Shown: positions 16,267-25,262 of the stretch, in pieces
Layout of the letters: each line of letters starts with the position of its first letter
How positions within the stretch are numbered: the stretch's first letter is position 1
DNA from: Methylococcales bacterium
GTDB taxonomy: Bacteria; Pseudomonadota; Gammaproteobacteria; Methylococcales; Methylomonadaceae
Length of the DNA stretch: 43,661 nt
Reading direction: 5' to 3'
Assembly (NCBI GenBank): GCA_028714175.1
Contig: JAQTMV010000012.1
Coordinates: 1-43,661, forward strand
Translations under genes and position numbers: made by a program
Notes under the pieces: model-generated
The model's database searches: none
What the model saw: only the letters and a program-made list of their open reading frames with translations
Told to the model about the DNA's origin: nothing

Positions 16267-16283
16267 TGATCGGAGCCACAAAG

Positions 16284-16314
16284 CCCCGGATTCCGCAAGC
16301 TCCATCCAGGCTAC
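16284..16314 (-). repeat. REP-type palindrome, family B, right copy 2
   Basis: Identical to 15129-15159 and in the same relation to its neighbour, closing the right copy of the long repeat. Confidence 0.75.
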
Positions 16315-16456
16315 TTGCTACATATCGGTCAACCGGTCAAGATAGTTGTCGCCGAACAGTTTTAACTTTGTTTTTGCAAGAAACTATATTTATGCTGATA
16401 ATAAGTAGCCATATTTCCTATAAAAACAAATTACAACCACGTCACTAAACCTTACT

Positions 16457-16759
16457 ATGAATGCAAAAATTGTTATCACGGCCTTATTGGTTACTCTTGC
16501 AATTGTTTTTCTTTTTCTTTTTAGAAACCAGGTGGGGATTGATTTCAGTGCTCCATTTGGTGCGCACTTAAAAATGTCAGGTTCAAACGAAAATGCCTCG
16601 CCAGCAGGGGTCAGTGGCAAAGATTTGAAAGCCGGAGACGATATTAACGCCGTTGACAAAGGCGGACAGCGCGTGGAAGTAGAAAAAGCCGAGGCAAAAG
16701 GTTCTATTACGCTAACGAATGAAGCGCCGCTTGGAGGAACCTCTTCCCCAAAACAGTAA
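16457..16759 (+). CDS. Small membrane-anchored protein of unknown function (possibly 5' part of the TPR gene)
   Basis: The 100-aa product starts with a single hydrophobic helix (IVITALLVTLAIVFLFLF, residues 5-22), followed by a hydrophilic tail with SGKDLKAGDDINAVDKGGQR and VEVEKAEAKGSITLTNEA. It would be anchored in the inner membrane by its N-terminus. The AGDDI text resembles AGRDI in the next ORF (16816). The next frame reads PKTVTPAPNEYHELGN directly after this ORF's end at SSPKQ, so a one-base shift near 16745-16756 would merge both into one membrane-anchored TPR protein of about 820 aa. As it stands they are two ORFs separated by 56 bp. Confidence 0.6.
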   Translation: MNAKIVITALLVTLAIVFLFLFRNQVGIDFSAPFGAHLKMSGSNENASPAGVSGKDLKAGDDINAVDKGGQRVEVEKAEAKGSITLTNEAPLGGTSSPKQ

Positions 16760-16815
16760 CCCCAGCTCCTAATGAGTATCACGAACTGGGGAATACTGAA
16801 ATCCTTGCTCAAAAT

Positions 16816-18924
16816 TTGCTGGCAGGCAGGGATATTATTCAAAATACGGGTAATAACGTCAACATTATAACCGGGATTACTCTTGAGCAATACGAAGCCG
16901 GATTAAAGCGTCAGGAACAGGAGACGCGTGCTGAACTCGCGCAGGAAAGGATAGCGGACAAAAATAAAATCGCACTGCTCAAAAAAGAACTCACCAAGGT
17001 TCAAGCGAAGTTAAAAAATCCCGTAGACGCTTTAGAGGAATCCAAGAACATACTTGCTCAGGCCTACCGTACACTGGATATTCTAAGGCAAGAACTACCG
17101 CTCAACCAACTAGAGCAAGCACAGCAGGATTTGGTGAAAGGTCGGTCCGGCGATGCCGAAAAGCTCTTCCAAAAGGTGCGCTCATATGGAGGCAAGAAAA
17201 TCTCAGCCGAAGCCGCTTATCAGCTCGCCCAATTAGCCTATGGCCGCATCGACTATTCCACCGCTTACCAATATTCCAAAGAAGCGGCGGAATTGCAGTC
17301 AGATAACCCGTTTTACCTCGACACGGCTGGGTTTATGGCCTACACAGTAGGCCGGTATAGCGAGGCCGAGCCGCTTTACAAGCGATCACTGGCCATTCTG
17401 GAGAAGGTTTTCGGCCCCAACCATCCCGAGGTAGCACAGAGCCTCAATGATCTCGCTGCGCTGTATCAGACACAAGGCGCGTATGCCCAGGCCGAGCCGC
17501 TTTACAAGCGGTCACTGGCCATTCGGGAGAAGGCTCTCGGCCCCACCCATCCCGAGGTAGCACAGAGCCTCAATGGTCTCGCTGCGCTGTATCAGACACA
17601 AGGCGCGTATGCCCAGGCCGAGCCACTTTACAAGCGGTCACTGGCCATTCGAGAGAAGAACCTCGGCCCTGACCATCCCGAGGTGGCAGCGAGCCTAAAT
17701 AACCTTGCGTTGCTGTATCAAACGCAAGGCGCGTATGCCCAGGCCGAGCCACTTTACAAGCGGGCACTGGCCATTTGGGAGAAGACCCTCGGCCCCAACC
17801 ATCCAGCTGTGGCAGAGAGCCTCAATAACCTCGCGGCGCTATATAAGTCTCAAGGCACGTATGCCCAGGCCGAGCCGCTTTACAAGCGGTCACTGGCCAT
17901 TCAGGAGAAGGCTCTCGGCCACGACCATCCCGACGTGGCGATAAGCCTCAATTTACTTGCGGAGCTGTATCGGGCGCAAGGCGCGTATGCCAAGGCCGAG
18001 CCGCTTGACAAGCGGTCACTGGCCATTCGGGAGAAGGCTCTTGGCCCTGACCATCCCGATGTAGCACAGAGCCTCAATGATCTCGCGGCGCTGTATCAGA
18101 CACAAGGCGCGTATGCCCAAGCCGAGCAACTTTACAAGCGGTCACTGGCCATTCGGGAGAAGACTCTCGGCCCTGACCATCCCGAGGTGGCAGCGAGCCT
18201 TAATAACCTTGCAGAACTATATCGGACACAAGGCGCATATGCCCGGGCCGAGCCGCTTTACAAGCGGTCACTGGCCATTCAAGAGAAGGCTCTCGGCCAC
18301 GACCATCCCGACGTGGCGATGAGCCTCAACAACCTCGCGGTGCTGTATTATGCGCAAGGCGCGTATGCCAAGGCTGAGCCGCTTTACAAGCGGTCACTGG
18401 CCATTCGGGAGAAGGCTCTCGGCCTTGACCATCCCGATGTAGCGACGAGCCTCAACAACATCGCGTTACTGTATCAGAAGCAAGGCGCGTATTTTCAGGC
18501 CCAGCAGTTCTTCCGGCGATCACTGGCCATTTGGAAGAAGACCCTCGGCCATGACCATCCTAATGTAGCAGTGAGCCTTAGCAACATTGCGGATCTGTAT
18601 CTAATATATGGCGCGTATGCCCAGGCCGAGCCGCTTTACAAGCGGTCACTGGCCATTCGGGAGAAGGCTCTTGGCCCTGACCATCCCGATGTAGCACAGA
18701 GCCTCAATAACCTCGCGTTACTGTATGCCACGCAAGGCGCATATGTCAAGGCCGAGCCGCTTTACAAGCGATCACTGACCATTCTGGAGAAAACCCTCGG
18801 TCCCTACCATCCCGCTATGGTACAGAGCCTTCTGAATTACGCAGCCTTGCTCAGGAAGCTCGATCGTGTGGTCGAGGCAGAGGCGGTGGAAACCAGTGCC
18901 AAGGTAATTCAAGTCACACATTAG
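16816..18924 (+). CDS. Kinesin-light-chain-type TPR repeat protein (12 repeats)
   Basis: The 702-aa frame opens at a TTG (16816) with no clear ribosome site; in-frame sense text extends upstream to about 16745, so the true start is uncertain and a frameshift fusion with the upstream membrane ORF is likely. The N-terminal part has LLAGRDIIQNTGNNVNIITG, then a coiled coil (about 30-75: LKRQEQETRAELAQERIADK and onward), an irregular TPR region, and then from about residue 180 twelve consecutive 42-residue units of the form AEPLYKRSLAIREKALGPDH followed by PDVAxSLNNLAxLYxxQGAY. Such arrays are protein-binding scaffolds; partners are unknown. The 126-bp units are very similar at DNA level. Confidence 0.85.
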   Translation: MLAGRDIIQNTGNNVNIITGITLEQYEAGLKRQEQETRAELAQERIADKNKIALLKKELTKVQAKLKNPVDALEESKNILAQAYRTLDILRQELPLNQLEQAQQDLVKGRSGDAEKLFQKVRSYGGKKISAEAAYQLAQLAYGRIDYSTAYQYSKEAAELQSDNPFYLDTAGFMAYTVGRYSEAEPLYKRSLAILEKVFGPNHPEVAQSLNDLAALYQTQGAYAQAEPLYKRSLAIREKALGPTHPEVAQSLNGLAALYQTQGAYAQAEPLYKRSLAIREKNLGPDHPEVAASLNNLALLYQTQGAYAQAEPLYKRALAIWEKTLGPNHPAVAESLNNLAALYKSQGTYAQAEPLYKRSLAIQEKALGHDHPDVAISLNLLAELYRAQGAYAKAEPLDKRSLAIREKALGPDHPDVAQSLNDLAALYQTQGAYAQAEQLYKRSLAIREKTLGPDHPEVAASLNNLAELYRTQGAYARAEPLYKRSLAIQEKALGHDHPDVAMSLNNLAVLYYAQGAYAKAEPLYKRSLAIREKALGLDHPDVATSLNNIALLYQKQGAYFQAQQFFRRSLAIWKKTLGHDHPNVAVSLSNIADLYLIYGAYAQAEPLYKRSLAIREKALGPDHPDVAQSLNNLALLYATQGAYVKAEPLYKRSLTILEKTLGPYHPAMVQSLLNYAALLRKLDRVVEAEAVETSAKVIQVTH
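17350..18860 (+). repeat. Tandem array of about twelve 126-bp coding repeats
   Basis: Each unit encodes one 42-residue kinesin-light-chain TPR. Stretches such as GAGCCGCTTTACAAGCGGTC and CACTGGCCATTCGGGAGAAG recur almost unchanged. Unit 10 (near 18490-18610; QAQQFFRRSLAIWKKTLGHD) is the most divergent. Nearly identical units allow copy-number change by recombination. Confidence 0.85.
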
Positions 18925-19451
18925 CAAATGTCCTGCATATAAAACCTCGGTTAGGCGACTTTCATCTAGCAGGTTCTGTTGTTGTCTGTTTGTTGCTACA
19001 GTGTCGAATAGACAAAATGAATCATTGTATCTAATGTTCAAAATAACACCCTTGCATTGGCGAGGCTTCCAGGGCTTCCCAACAACCAAACATTAGACAA
19101 AACGTTATTAACGAACGCACTTTCGCCCTCAATAAAGACGCAGCAAGGGAAGCCAAAGACCGAATCGCCGCCGATTTTTTTGCCACCCGATGCAAAAAAA
19201 TAGTGTTAAAGACAACAAGCCTTGGCCAGTTGAAGTAATTGGATATCAGAATCAGTTCTGACGAGTTTTAACATTACCAGATCAAATTTAAGCTTATTTA
19301 TTACAAATAAAACCACGAAGAACACTGAGAACACGAAGTGTAACTTTGGCTTTTCTTCGTGTACTTCGTGGTTTTATGCCCTAATGGATGCCAATGGGAT
19401 TAAGCTATCAACCCTACTTAATCTAATGCTCAATAGCCCCCTAGCTTAATA
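18925..19451. other. Spacer between the TPR gene and recC (convergent)
   Basis: No complete gene. A short frame at about 19108-19200 (NERTFALNKDAAREAKDRIA) looks coding but is too short and lacks a start, perhaps a remnant. The nested hairpin at 19308-19376 is listed separately. Confidence 0.4.
19308..19376. repeat. Nested inverted repeat, CCACGAAG family, copy 1
   Basis: TAAAACCACGAAG (19308-19320) and CTTCGTGGTTTTA (19364-19376) are perfect 13-base arms. Inside them ACACGAAG (19331-19338) and CTTCGTGT (19355-19362) form a second stem. A related structure lies at 38103-38156. It sits between convergent genes, so it could act as a terminator here, but the other copy does not fit that role. 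Confidence 0.75.
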
Positions 19452-22400
19452 TCATCGATGCGCAGCATCCCAAACCGGTTGCAACAAGGTTTGGCATTGC
19501 CGCTCAAAAGCTTCGCCCAGCACCAGACCCATGTCCGCCACATTATAATAAAGCCGTCTGAGTTCAGGTTCGTAGGGTTGTTCAACAGCTCTGGCCAACT
19601 GTTCTTTTGCAGCATCCAGCGCTGATTTGCTTGCCCGGTTGCCATTCTCCAATTTATGGGCCTGTTTAACATAAGCTAAAGCCGCTTCAACAAAAAACGC
19701 ATCCGGTTGTCGTTGACCCCGTTGGTAAATGTCTATCAGCATCGGCAAATGATCGGGCCGGCAATAATCCGGCAAGAAAACCAGATCGTCATCGGTGCTC
19801 AGCAGAAATGTCGTTTGTGGCTGAACTTGATTAATAATAGCGTGATGCAGCAACGCGCAGACAAAATCCTTGCCCTTAAGATCGGCATAGCGATAAAACA
19901 GGCTGCCGTTTTCAAAACGGTTCGTCAGTTTGCCTGACAGACGATAGTTTCCGATTTTTATATCGACGGGTAAATCGTCCAAAGGTTTGCCCGGATTTTT
20001 TGCCTTGATGCGTTCGACAAATTCATTTATCACTTCCTGCTGCCGGTCAAATTCCAGTTCTCCCAATGCGCCTGATAACCATCGCCCCTGCGCCTGCATT
20101 TTTTTTACCGATACCGATGCGCCGTTTAACATCTCCTGTATCCACTCATGACAGATTGAGTAACCCTCCATTTTATCTATGACAAACGGTTCGCGTTCTT
20201 CGGCTTCGGCCGCAATACCGTTAAAACGGACATCCAATTGCCGCCGCATAAAAAAGCGCTGCGGATGCCGGAAAAAGCTGAACAGTTCATTCAGATCAAT
20301 AATTTCTTCGGCTTCGGTGTTTATTGCCCCTTGCCACCATAGGGCAGGCGCAGCTTTGGGTGCTGATAATGCTCGGGCAGTTTCGCAGTCGGCTTCGGAA
20401 AAACTGAATAAATCCGGGGTGCCGTCAAAATAACGCGGACTGAAGGGCTGCAAGGGTTGCCGGGTAATCAGATCTGAAAGCCGGTAATTTTCCTGCAAGA
20501 CCTCGAGTAATTCACTGATGACGACGGAAGGCGGAATAGCCTCATTGTGGCTGATCGATTGCCCGATATAGGTGATAATCAGTTGTTGTCTCGCGGACAA
20601 AAGAATTTCCAGGAATTGATAACGGTCATCGGCACGCCGTGAGCGGTCGCCTTTGCGGAAGTTGTGAGTTAGCAGGTCGAAGGTCGGATTGCGATCGATT
20701 TTGGGGAATTCACCCTCATTCATGCCCAGCAAGGCAATCACCTTGAAGGGAATCGAGCGCATCGGCAGCATCGAGCAAAAAGTCAATTGCCCGCGCAAAA
20801 AACCATTGGCTGATTTGTGCTCGGCAATCATGCCTTCAAGCCAGCTAACAATCACTTGCAACTCGACGCTATCATTGTGCACGGCAGCAAGATCAGCGGA
20901 TAATTCCGCCAATAGTTCGTTAAGCTGCTGGCGCTCAACCGGATCCGCATTCGCCAATAACTGATCGGCATAATAATAAAGCTGGGAACTCCAGGTTTTT
21001 AATGTTTTCGGCTGCTTTAATTCCGTGCCGGCTTTAAACAACAGCTGCATAAAATCATATAAACCGCCCAACGCCAGCGCAGATGAGCCTTCAATTTCGA
21101 TATAAGGCAATACATCGCCAATAAAATCCTCATCACTGCCCACCGCATAACCCATCAGCAATCTATCCAGCGACGCTTGCCAGGTGTTTTCATTACATTC
21201 AGGCAACCCAAGTTCCTCTCTGTGTTTTGCCGACTTGCCCCAGCGTACATGCGTATCCTGCACCCAGTGTTTAATCAATTCCAGATCGGTTTCAGACAAA
21301 CCAAAACCGGGATATACCACTGGTTGCTCCAGTAAATCCAGTACGCTTTGCCAGCCAAAACGGCTCTGACTCAAATCCAAAAAACGGATAAAAGCATCCA
21401 GCGCATGGTTGCTCAAACGCAAGCTGCGGTCGGCAATCGCATGTTGAATATCGCCAAATACGGCAGAAATAAACGGCTCATAGACCTGAATATCGGGAGC
21501 CATCACGACAATATCGCGCAACTCCAGCGCCGGATTATTTTCCAATGTGTGTAACAACTGATTTTTTAATACCTCCACTTCGCGCATCCGGGAATGACAG
21601 ACGTGTATGCTGATGGATTCATCTTTTTTGATTGATCGCGCTTCTGCAGAACTATCCGGCAGGTTATTTAAAATATCGTTTTGTAACAATTGCAGATTAT
21701 TCCGCGCCTCGCTCAACTCAAAACTTTCCGGTTCAAAATCAAACTGCACCTGCTCCAGCAGCATTTCCTGAAATTCACGCCCTTGCTGACCCAACACCGA
21801 CAGCAGCGGATGGCCGGCAAGGTTTTCATCATCGGCTCGCTGCCGTTTGCTTGCCAGATCTGCCCAGAACGTCTGCGCCGGATTAAGCAAAAAAAGATGC
21901 AGCTGACAATGCTTCGATAACCCTTCCAGATAGCTCAAAAATAACGGCGGCATCGTATTAATGCCAAAAACCGAAATGCGTTCCGGCAAAGACCGGCTAA
22001 ATGCGCCCTCCTCTGCGGCATTTAACTTGGCTATCACATCCAGCCATAATGAGCCTCTGTGCTTATTGCCGGTCTGTGCGCTTATCTGCTGCCAGAGCGC
22101 TTTTTGCCAGCGTTCGGTTGCCGTGTGATAAAGTGTTTCACCTTTCTGCCAGCCTGCCAGCATATCGGGCCGCATCATCTGGTACTGATCAAAAATCTGT
22201 GCCAACTGTTGTGCTAACTGGTAGCGTTTTAATGCGATATTTTCGCCGGATAAATACTGTTTTACCGGCAAATAATCAGCACTGTCCAGCCTGCGCAATA
22301 AGGACTCAATCCGCCAAAGCATCAGGTTACGATCAAAAGCCGCATCGTTTAGCCTGCTGTCTATTTTTTGCGCCAGGGAACTGAAGAACTTGCCGGGGAA

Positions 22401-22589
22401 TAAAAACTGATAGTTACCCCAGACTTTAAAGTGACTGGCCAACTGCTGCGATAACCAGCGTTCCATACCCTGACTTTGAATCAGAAAGACTTCTTTTTCA
22501 AATGGCGAAGCAAGCGGTGCGTTTTCGATGACTGCGGTCAGATGAGCGACCAGATTCTCGGTTTTATTGGAACTGTGCAGGATGAACAT
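19452..22589 (-). CDS. recC: Exodeoxyribonuclease V subunit gamma (RecC)
   Basis: RecC is the subunit of the RecBCD helicase-nuclease that splits the DNA duplex and reads Chi, acting in double-strand break repair. The 1045-aa length is usual. Family landmarks are the start MFILHSSNKTENLVAHL, the SQGMERWLSQQLASHFKVWGN segment, RISVFGINTMPPLFL in the inactive helicase part, the MRSIPFKVIALLGMNEGEFP motif and the C-terminal nuclease-like domain. recB and recD are not within the window; a recBD pair might lie past another locus. recC starts six bases after the end of modC on the same strand, so it may be co-transcribed with the molybdate transporter genes. Confidence 0.95.
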   Translation of the reverse strand: MFILHSSNKTENLVAHLTAVIENAPLASPFEKEVFLIQSQGMERWLSQQLASHFKVWGNYQFLFPGKFFSSLAQKIDSRLNDAAFDRNLMLWRIESLLRRLDSADYLPVKQYLSGENIALKRYQLAQQLAQIFDQYQMMRPDMLAGWQKGETLYHTATERWQKALWQQISAQTGNKHRGSLWLDVIAKLNAAEEGAFSRSLPERISVFGINTMPPLFLSYLEGLSKHCQLHLFLLNPAQTFWADLASKRQRADDENLAGHPLLSVLGQQGREFQEMLLEQVQFDFEPESFELSEARNNLQLLQNDILNNLPDSSAEARSIKKDESISIHVCHSRMREVEVLKNQLLHTLENNPALELRDIVVMAPDIQVYEPFISAVFGDIQHAIADRSLRLSNHALDAFIRFLDLSQSRFGWQSVLDLLEQPVVYPGFGLSETDLELIKHWVQDTHVRWGKSAKHREELGLPECNENTWQASLDRLLMGYAVGSDEDFIGDVLPYIEIEGSSALALGGLYDFMQLLFKAGTELKQPKTLKTWSSQLYYYADQLLANADPVERQQLNELLAELSADLAAVHNDSVELQVIVSWLEGMIAEHKSANGFLRGQLTFCSMLPMRSIPFKVIALLGMNEGEFPKIDRNPTFDLLTHNFRKGDRSRRADDRYQFLEILLSARQQLIITYIGQSISHNEAIPPSVVISELLEVLQENYRLSDLITRQPLQPFSPRYFDGTPDLFSFSEADCETARALSAPKAAPALWWQGAINTEAEEIIDLNELFSFFRHPQRFFMRRQLDVRFNGIAAEAEEREPFVIDKMEGYSICHEWIQEMLNGASVSVKKMQAQGRWLSGALGELEFDRQQEVINEFVERIKAKNPGKPLDDLPVDIKIGNYRLSGKLTNRFENGSLFYRYADLKGKDFVCALLHHAIINQVQPQTTFLLSTDDDLVFLPDYCRPDHLPMLIDIYQRGQRQPDAFFVEAALAYVKQAHKLENGNRASKSALDAAKEQLARAVEQPYEPELRRLYYNVADMGLVLGEAFERQCQTLLQPVWDAAHR

Positions 22590-22595
22590 GGGCTA

Positions 22596-23741
22596 TTAAT
22601 CTTGTTTTGTGCCGCGCAATTTAACGAACGGCATTAAATGTATGCCTTCTGCGAGTAATGAAATGGTAACCTGTTCGCCATAAGCCAGCTCATTACGCCT
22701 GGCGACATGTACCGGCACTGTTATAGTAATTGCGATTTGTAATTGTTTGTCGACTTCTACACGCATACTGACATGATCGCCCAGTATCATGTATTCAATA
22801 ATAGTACCCGATAACGGATTCTCGCGATCACCCCTGGATTCCCGGTTGCGGCGGTGCAGCAAAACGTTTGAGGATTGAATCATCCAGCAGACTCTTGAAC
22901 CCGGCGCGTAGTCCGGCTGATAACGCGCTTCCAGAACAAGTCCGCGCCAGCGCAGCAAGGTTTTTCGAGCGAGTGGATCATGACTGATAATTTGCGCGGT
23001 AAATAAGTTTTGCTGATCCATCAAGCGGGCAACCGTGGCGCTGACAGGATGGGCGGCAACCTCAAGCGGCGGGCCGGATTGCAAAGTGACGCCCTTGTGC
23101 AGAATACACAACCGGTCAGCCAGCATCGTTGCTTCTTCCAGATCATGCGTCACCAATAGGATGGGCATCGATAAGGAACGGCGCAGTTCATTCAATTCAC
23201 GATACAAACGCCGCCGGGTTACCTGATCGACAGCCGAAAACGGTTCATCCAGCAACAATACTTTAGGCTCTCTTGCCAACGCTCTGGCAACAGCCACCCG
23301 TTGTTGCTGGCCCCCGGATAATGCTTTTGGGTAGCGATCTTCCAATCCGTCAAGATGAACGCGCTTTAAAAGTTCTCTTGCCCGTTCTTTGCGGACGGTT
23401 TTGGGCAAATGTGCCAGCGCCTCCATAATATTGCCCAGGGCAGTAAAGTGGGGAAACAGGGCGTAGGTCTGAAACACAAGACCCACAGCCCGTCGATGTG
23501 CGGCCAGATAAAAACCGCTGGCACTATCCTGCCAGATTTCGCCCTGACACTTGACCGACCCGTTTTCTGCGTGATGCAATCCGGCAATGGCGCGCAATAC
23601 CGTGGTTTTACCGCCGCCTGAAGGCCCGGCTATTGCCAGCACTTCTCCGGGCTGGCAGTATAAATCAATTGCCAGCGGTATCGGCTGGGTCTGTATCAAG
23701 CTGACTTGTATGCCCGGTGCGGTTGGTACCTCATCAGCCAT
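22596..23741 (-). CDS. modC: Molybdate (or related oxyanion) ABC transporter ATP-binding protein
   Basis: ATPase of an ABC importer, driving uptake through ModB. The 381-aa protein has Walker A GPSGGGKTT (39-47), signature LSGGQ (141-145), Walker B LLLDEP (162-167) and the switch histidine in VTHD (H199), then a C-terminal TOBE domain (about 290-370) of the type that binds oxyanions. It overlaps modB by eight bases, showing a coupled operon modA-modB-modC. Specificity for molybdate rather than tungstate or sulfate is inferred from ModA and from operon form. Confidence 0.9.
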   Translation of the reverse strand: MADEVPTAPGIQVSLIQTQPIPLAIDLYCQPGEVLAIAGPSGGGKTTVLRAIAGLHHAENGSVKCQGEIWQDSASGFYLAAHRRAVGLVFQTYALFPHFTALGNIMEALAHLPKTVRKERARELLKRVHLDGLEDRYPKALSGGQQQRVAVARALAREPKVLLLDEPFSAVDQVTRRRLYRELNELRRSLSMPILLVTHDLEEATMLADRLCILHKGVTLQSGPPLEVAAHPVSATVARLMDQQNLFTAQIISHDPLARKTLLRWRGLVLEARYQPDYAPGSRVCWMIQSSNVLLHRRNRESRGDRENPLSGTIIEYMILGDHVSMRVEVDKQLQIAITITVPVHVARRNELAYGEQVTISLLAEGIHLMPFVKLRGTKQD

Positions 23742-24402
23742 ACGTATGTTTGTTGCGGTCGGTAATCAAATATGTAAAGGCTATGGCAGTCATCGAAAAG
23801 ACCAGCAGGAAAGCCGACATCACGGCTGCGGCATCATTATCAAACGCCTGCACCCGGTCATAAATGGCAATGGCGATGGTTTTGGTTTCCCCGGGAATAT
23901 TGCCGCCTACCATTAATACCACACCGAACTCGCCCAAGGTATGGGCAAAGGTCATCGTTATAGCCGAAACTATGCCGGTCCAGGCTAAAGGTAATTCTAT
24001 CCGCCACAGAACCCTGGCCGGCGTCATCCCGCAACAGGCCGCGGCTTCCCTTATTTCTCTGGGGATTGCCTCAAACGCACGCTGTATGGGTTGTATCGCG
24101 AAAGGGAGATTAAATATTATCGACGCAATCACCAGCCCTTCAAAATTAAACACCAGACCATGCCCGAACAGCCTTTCCAGTAGTTGTCCCAATGCTGACG
24201 CACCGCCCAGTGAAACTAATAAATAATAGCCCAACACCGTCGGCGGCAGTACCAGTGGAACGGCCAGTAAAGCCTGTACCATGCTTTTGCCGAAAAACTT
24301 TCTGTAAGCCAGCCAACGGCCGGTAACGATACCGACGGGTAACAAAAACAGCACAGTCAAGCCGCTGAGTTTTATTGACAATAATAAGGCTTCCCAATCC
24401 AT
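23734..24402 (-). CDS. modB: Molybdate ABC transporter permease
   Basis: Inner-membrane permease of 222 aa with about five or six hydrophobic helices, starting with LLLSIKLSGLTVLFLLPVGI. The cytoplasmic coupling motif EAAACCGMTPARVLWRIELP (EAA loop, with G about nine residues after it) is visible, followed by TFAHTLGEFGVVLMVGGNIP, typical of ModB. It starts five bases after modA and overlaps modC by eight bases. Length is normal for the family. Confidence 0.94.
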   Translation of the reverse strand: MDWEALLLSIKLSGLTVLFLLPVGIVTGRWLAYRKFFGKSMVQALLAVPLVLPPTVLGYYLLVSLGGASALGQLLERLFGHGLVFNFEGLVIASIIFNLPFAIQPIQRAFEAIPREIREAAACCGMTPARVLWRIELPLAWTGIVSAITMTFAHTLGEFGVVLMVGGNIPGETKTIAIAIYDRVQAFDNDAAAVMSAFLLVFSMTAIAFTYLITDRNKHTYG

Positions 24403-24407
24403 GTCAC

Positions 24408-25205
24408 TTATTGACGCAATACAAAGCCGTAGTGTTCAAAAACAGCGCGTGCTTCAGGTTTTAACAGGTAGTCATGGAATGCATTGGCCGTTTCACCCGC
24501 CTGTTTTAACAACACCATTCTCTGCCGTAGCGGCTTGTGCAATTTTTCGGGTAATAAAACAAAGTTCCCCTGTGCTTTTATCTTCGGCGAGAGCGCCAGT
24601 GAATAGGCGATAATGCCGCCCTGGGCGGAACCTGAAACGGCATACTGGGCAGCCTGTGCAACAGTTTCGCCTAACACCAACTTATCCTGCAGGGCATCCC
24701 ATAACCCGGCTGCTATCAGTACCTCTTTTGCCGCGCGTCCATAAGGCGCATGTTCCGGGTTTGCAATGGCAAAGCGTTTTATCCGGCCTTTTTGCAGCAT
24801 ATCGCTTAATCCCTTCAAATCTGCATCGGGTATTAGTGGCGAGCCGTTAGGCGTAAATAACACCACCCGGCCTATCGCATACAAACTTCCCTGATCAACT
24901 GTCAGGCCTTGTTTAGCCAGATCAAAAACGTACTGTTCATCAGCCGACATAAACAGTTCAAACGGCGCATTCTGGCTTATCTGCCGGAAAAAATTGCCAG
25001 AAGAACCAAAGCTCAGCTTGACAGTGCGCCCGTTTTCCTTCGTAAACTGCCTGGCAATATCTTCAAGAGCGAATTTAAGATCCGAGGCGGCGGCAATAAC
25101 CGGTACTTCTGCTCCCATTGCAGGGTTATTGAACAACCCGGGTATCATTGCCGAGAGTAACAGGAATAGGCGCAAAACCGTTCTATGGAGTGTTATCATT
25201 TTCAT
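24408..25205 (-). CDS. modA: Molybdate ABC transporter periplasmic substrate-binding protein
   Basis: Periplasmic receptor for the ABC transporter. A Sec signal peptide covers about the first 30 residues (MKMITLHRTVLRLFLLLSAM, cleavage likely after MGA). The mature protein begins VPVIAAASDLKFALEDIARQ, the classic ModA opening with the oxyanion-binding serine, followed by LSFGSSGNFFRQI and FELFMSADEQYVFDLAKQG, all family motifs. The open frame extends to a TTG at 25217; I prefer the ATG at 25203-25205 because it gives a normal signal peptide, with the ATG at 25197-25199 a close alternative. First gene of modABC. Confidence 0.92.
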   Translation of the reverse strand: MKMITLHRTVLRLFLLLSAMIPGLFNNPAMGAEVPVIAAASDLKFALEDIARQFTKENGRTVKLSFGSSGNFFRQISQNAPFELFMSADEQYVFDLAKQGLTVDQGSLYAIGRVVLFTPNGSPLIPDADLKGLSDMLQKGRIKRFAIANPEHAPYGRAAKEVLIAAGLWDALQDKLVLGETVAQAAQYAVSGSAQGGIIAYSLALSPKIKAQGNFVLLPEKLHKPLRQRMVLLKQAGETANAFHDYLLKPEARAVFEHYGFVLRQ

Positions 25206-25262
25206 ATCTCTTATCAACTAAAAAAAACAAAAATAGAGCATTTAATACGCCAGAACAGTTAT

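Larger units (their letters stand above)
15829..16320. repeat. Long direct repeat, right copy (RAYT 5' part plus REPs)
   Basis: Second copy of 14672-15165. It starts GTGTCATCGCGAA, as does the left copy, and ends GCTACTTGCTA at 16320. Together the two copies enclose about 660 bp with hicA and hicB. Confidence 0.85.

Noticed and set aside
14672-16320. Interpretation as a standard IS-flanked composite transposon
   Set aside because: The repeats hold RAYT/REP sequence, not an IS with terminal inverted repeats, and neither transposase copy is intact.
17350-18860. Regular direct repeats that might suggest a CRISPR array or satellite
   Set aside because: The 126-bp period is in frame and encodes 42-residue TPR units; no short repeat plus unique spacer layout.
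19308-19376. Nested hairpin as a dedicated recC terminator
   Set aside because: No T tract in the required direction, and a second copy lies in a promoter region.
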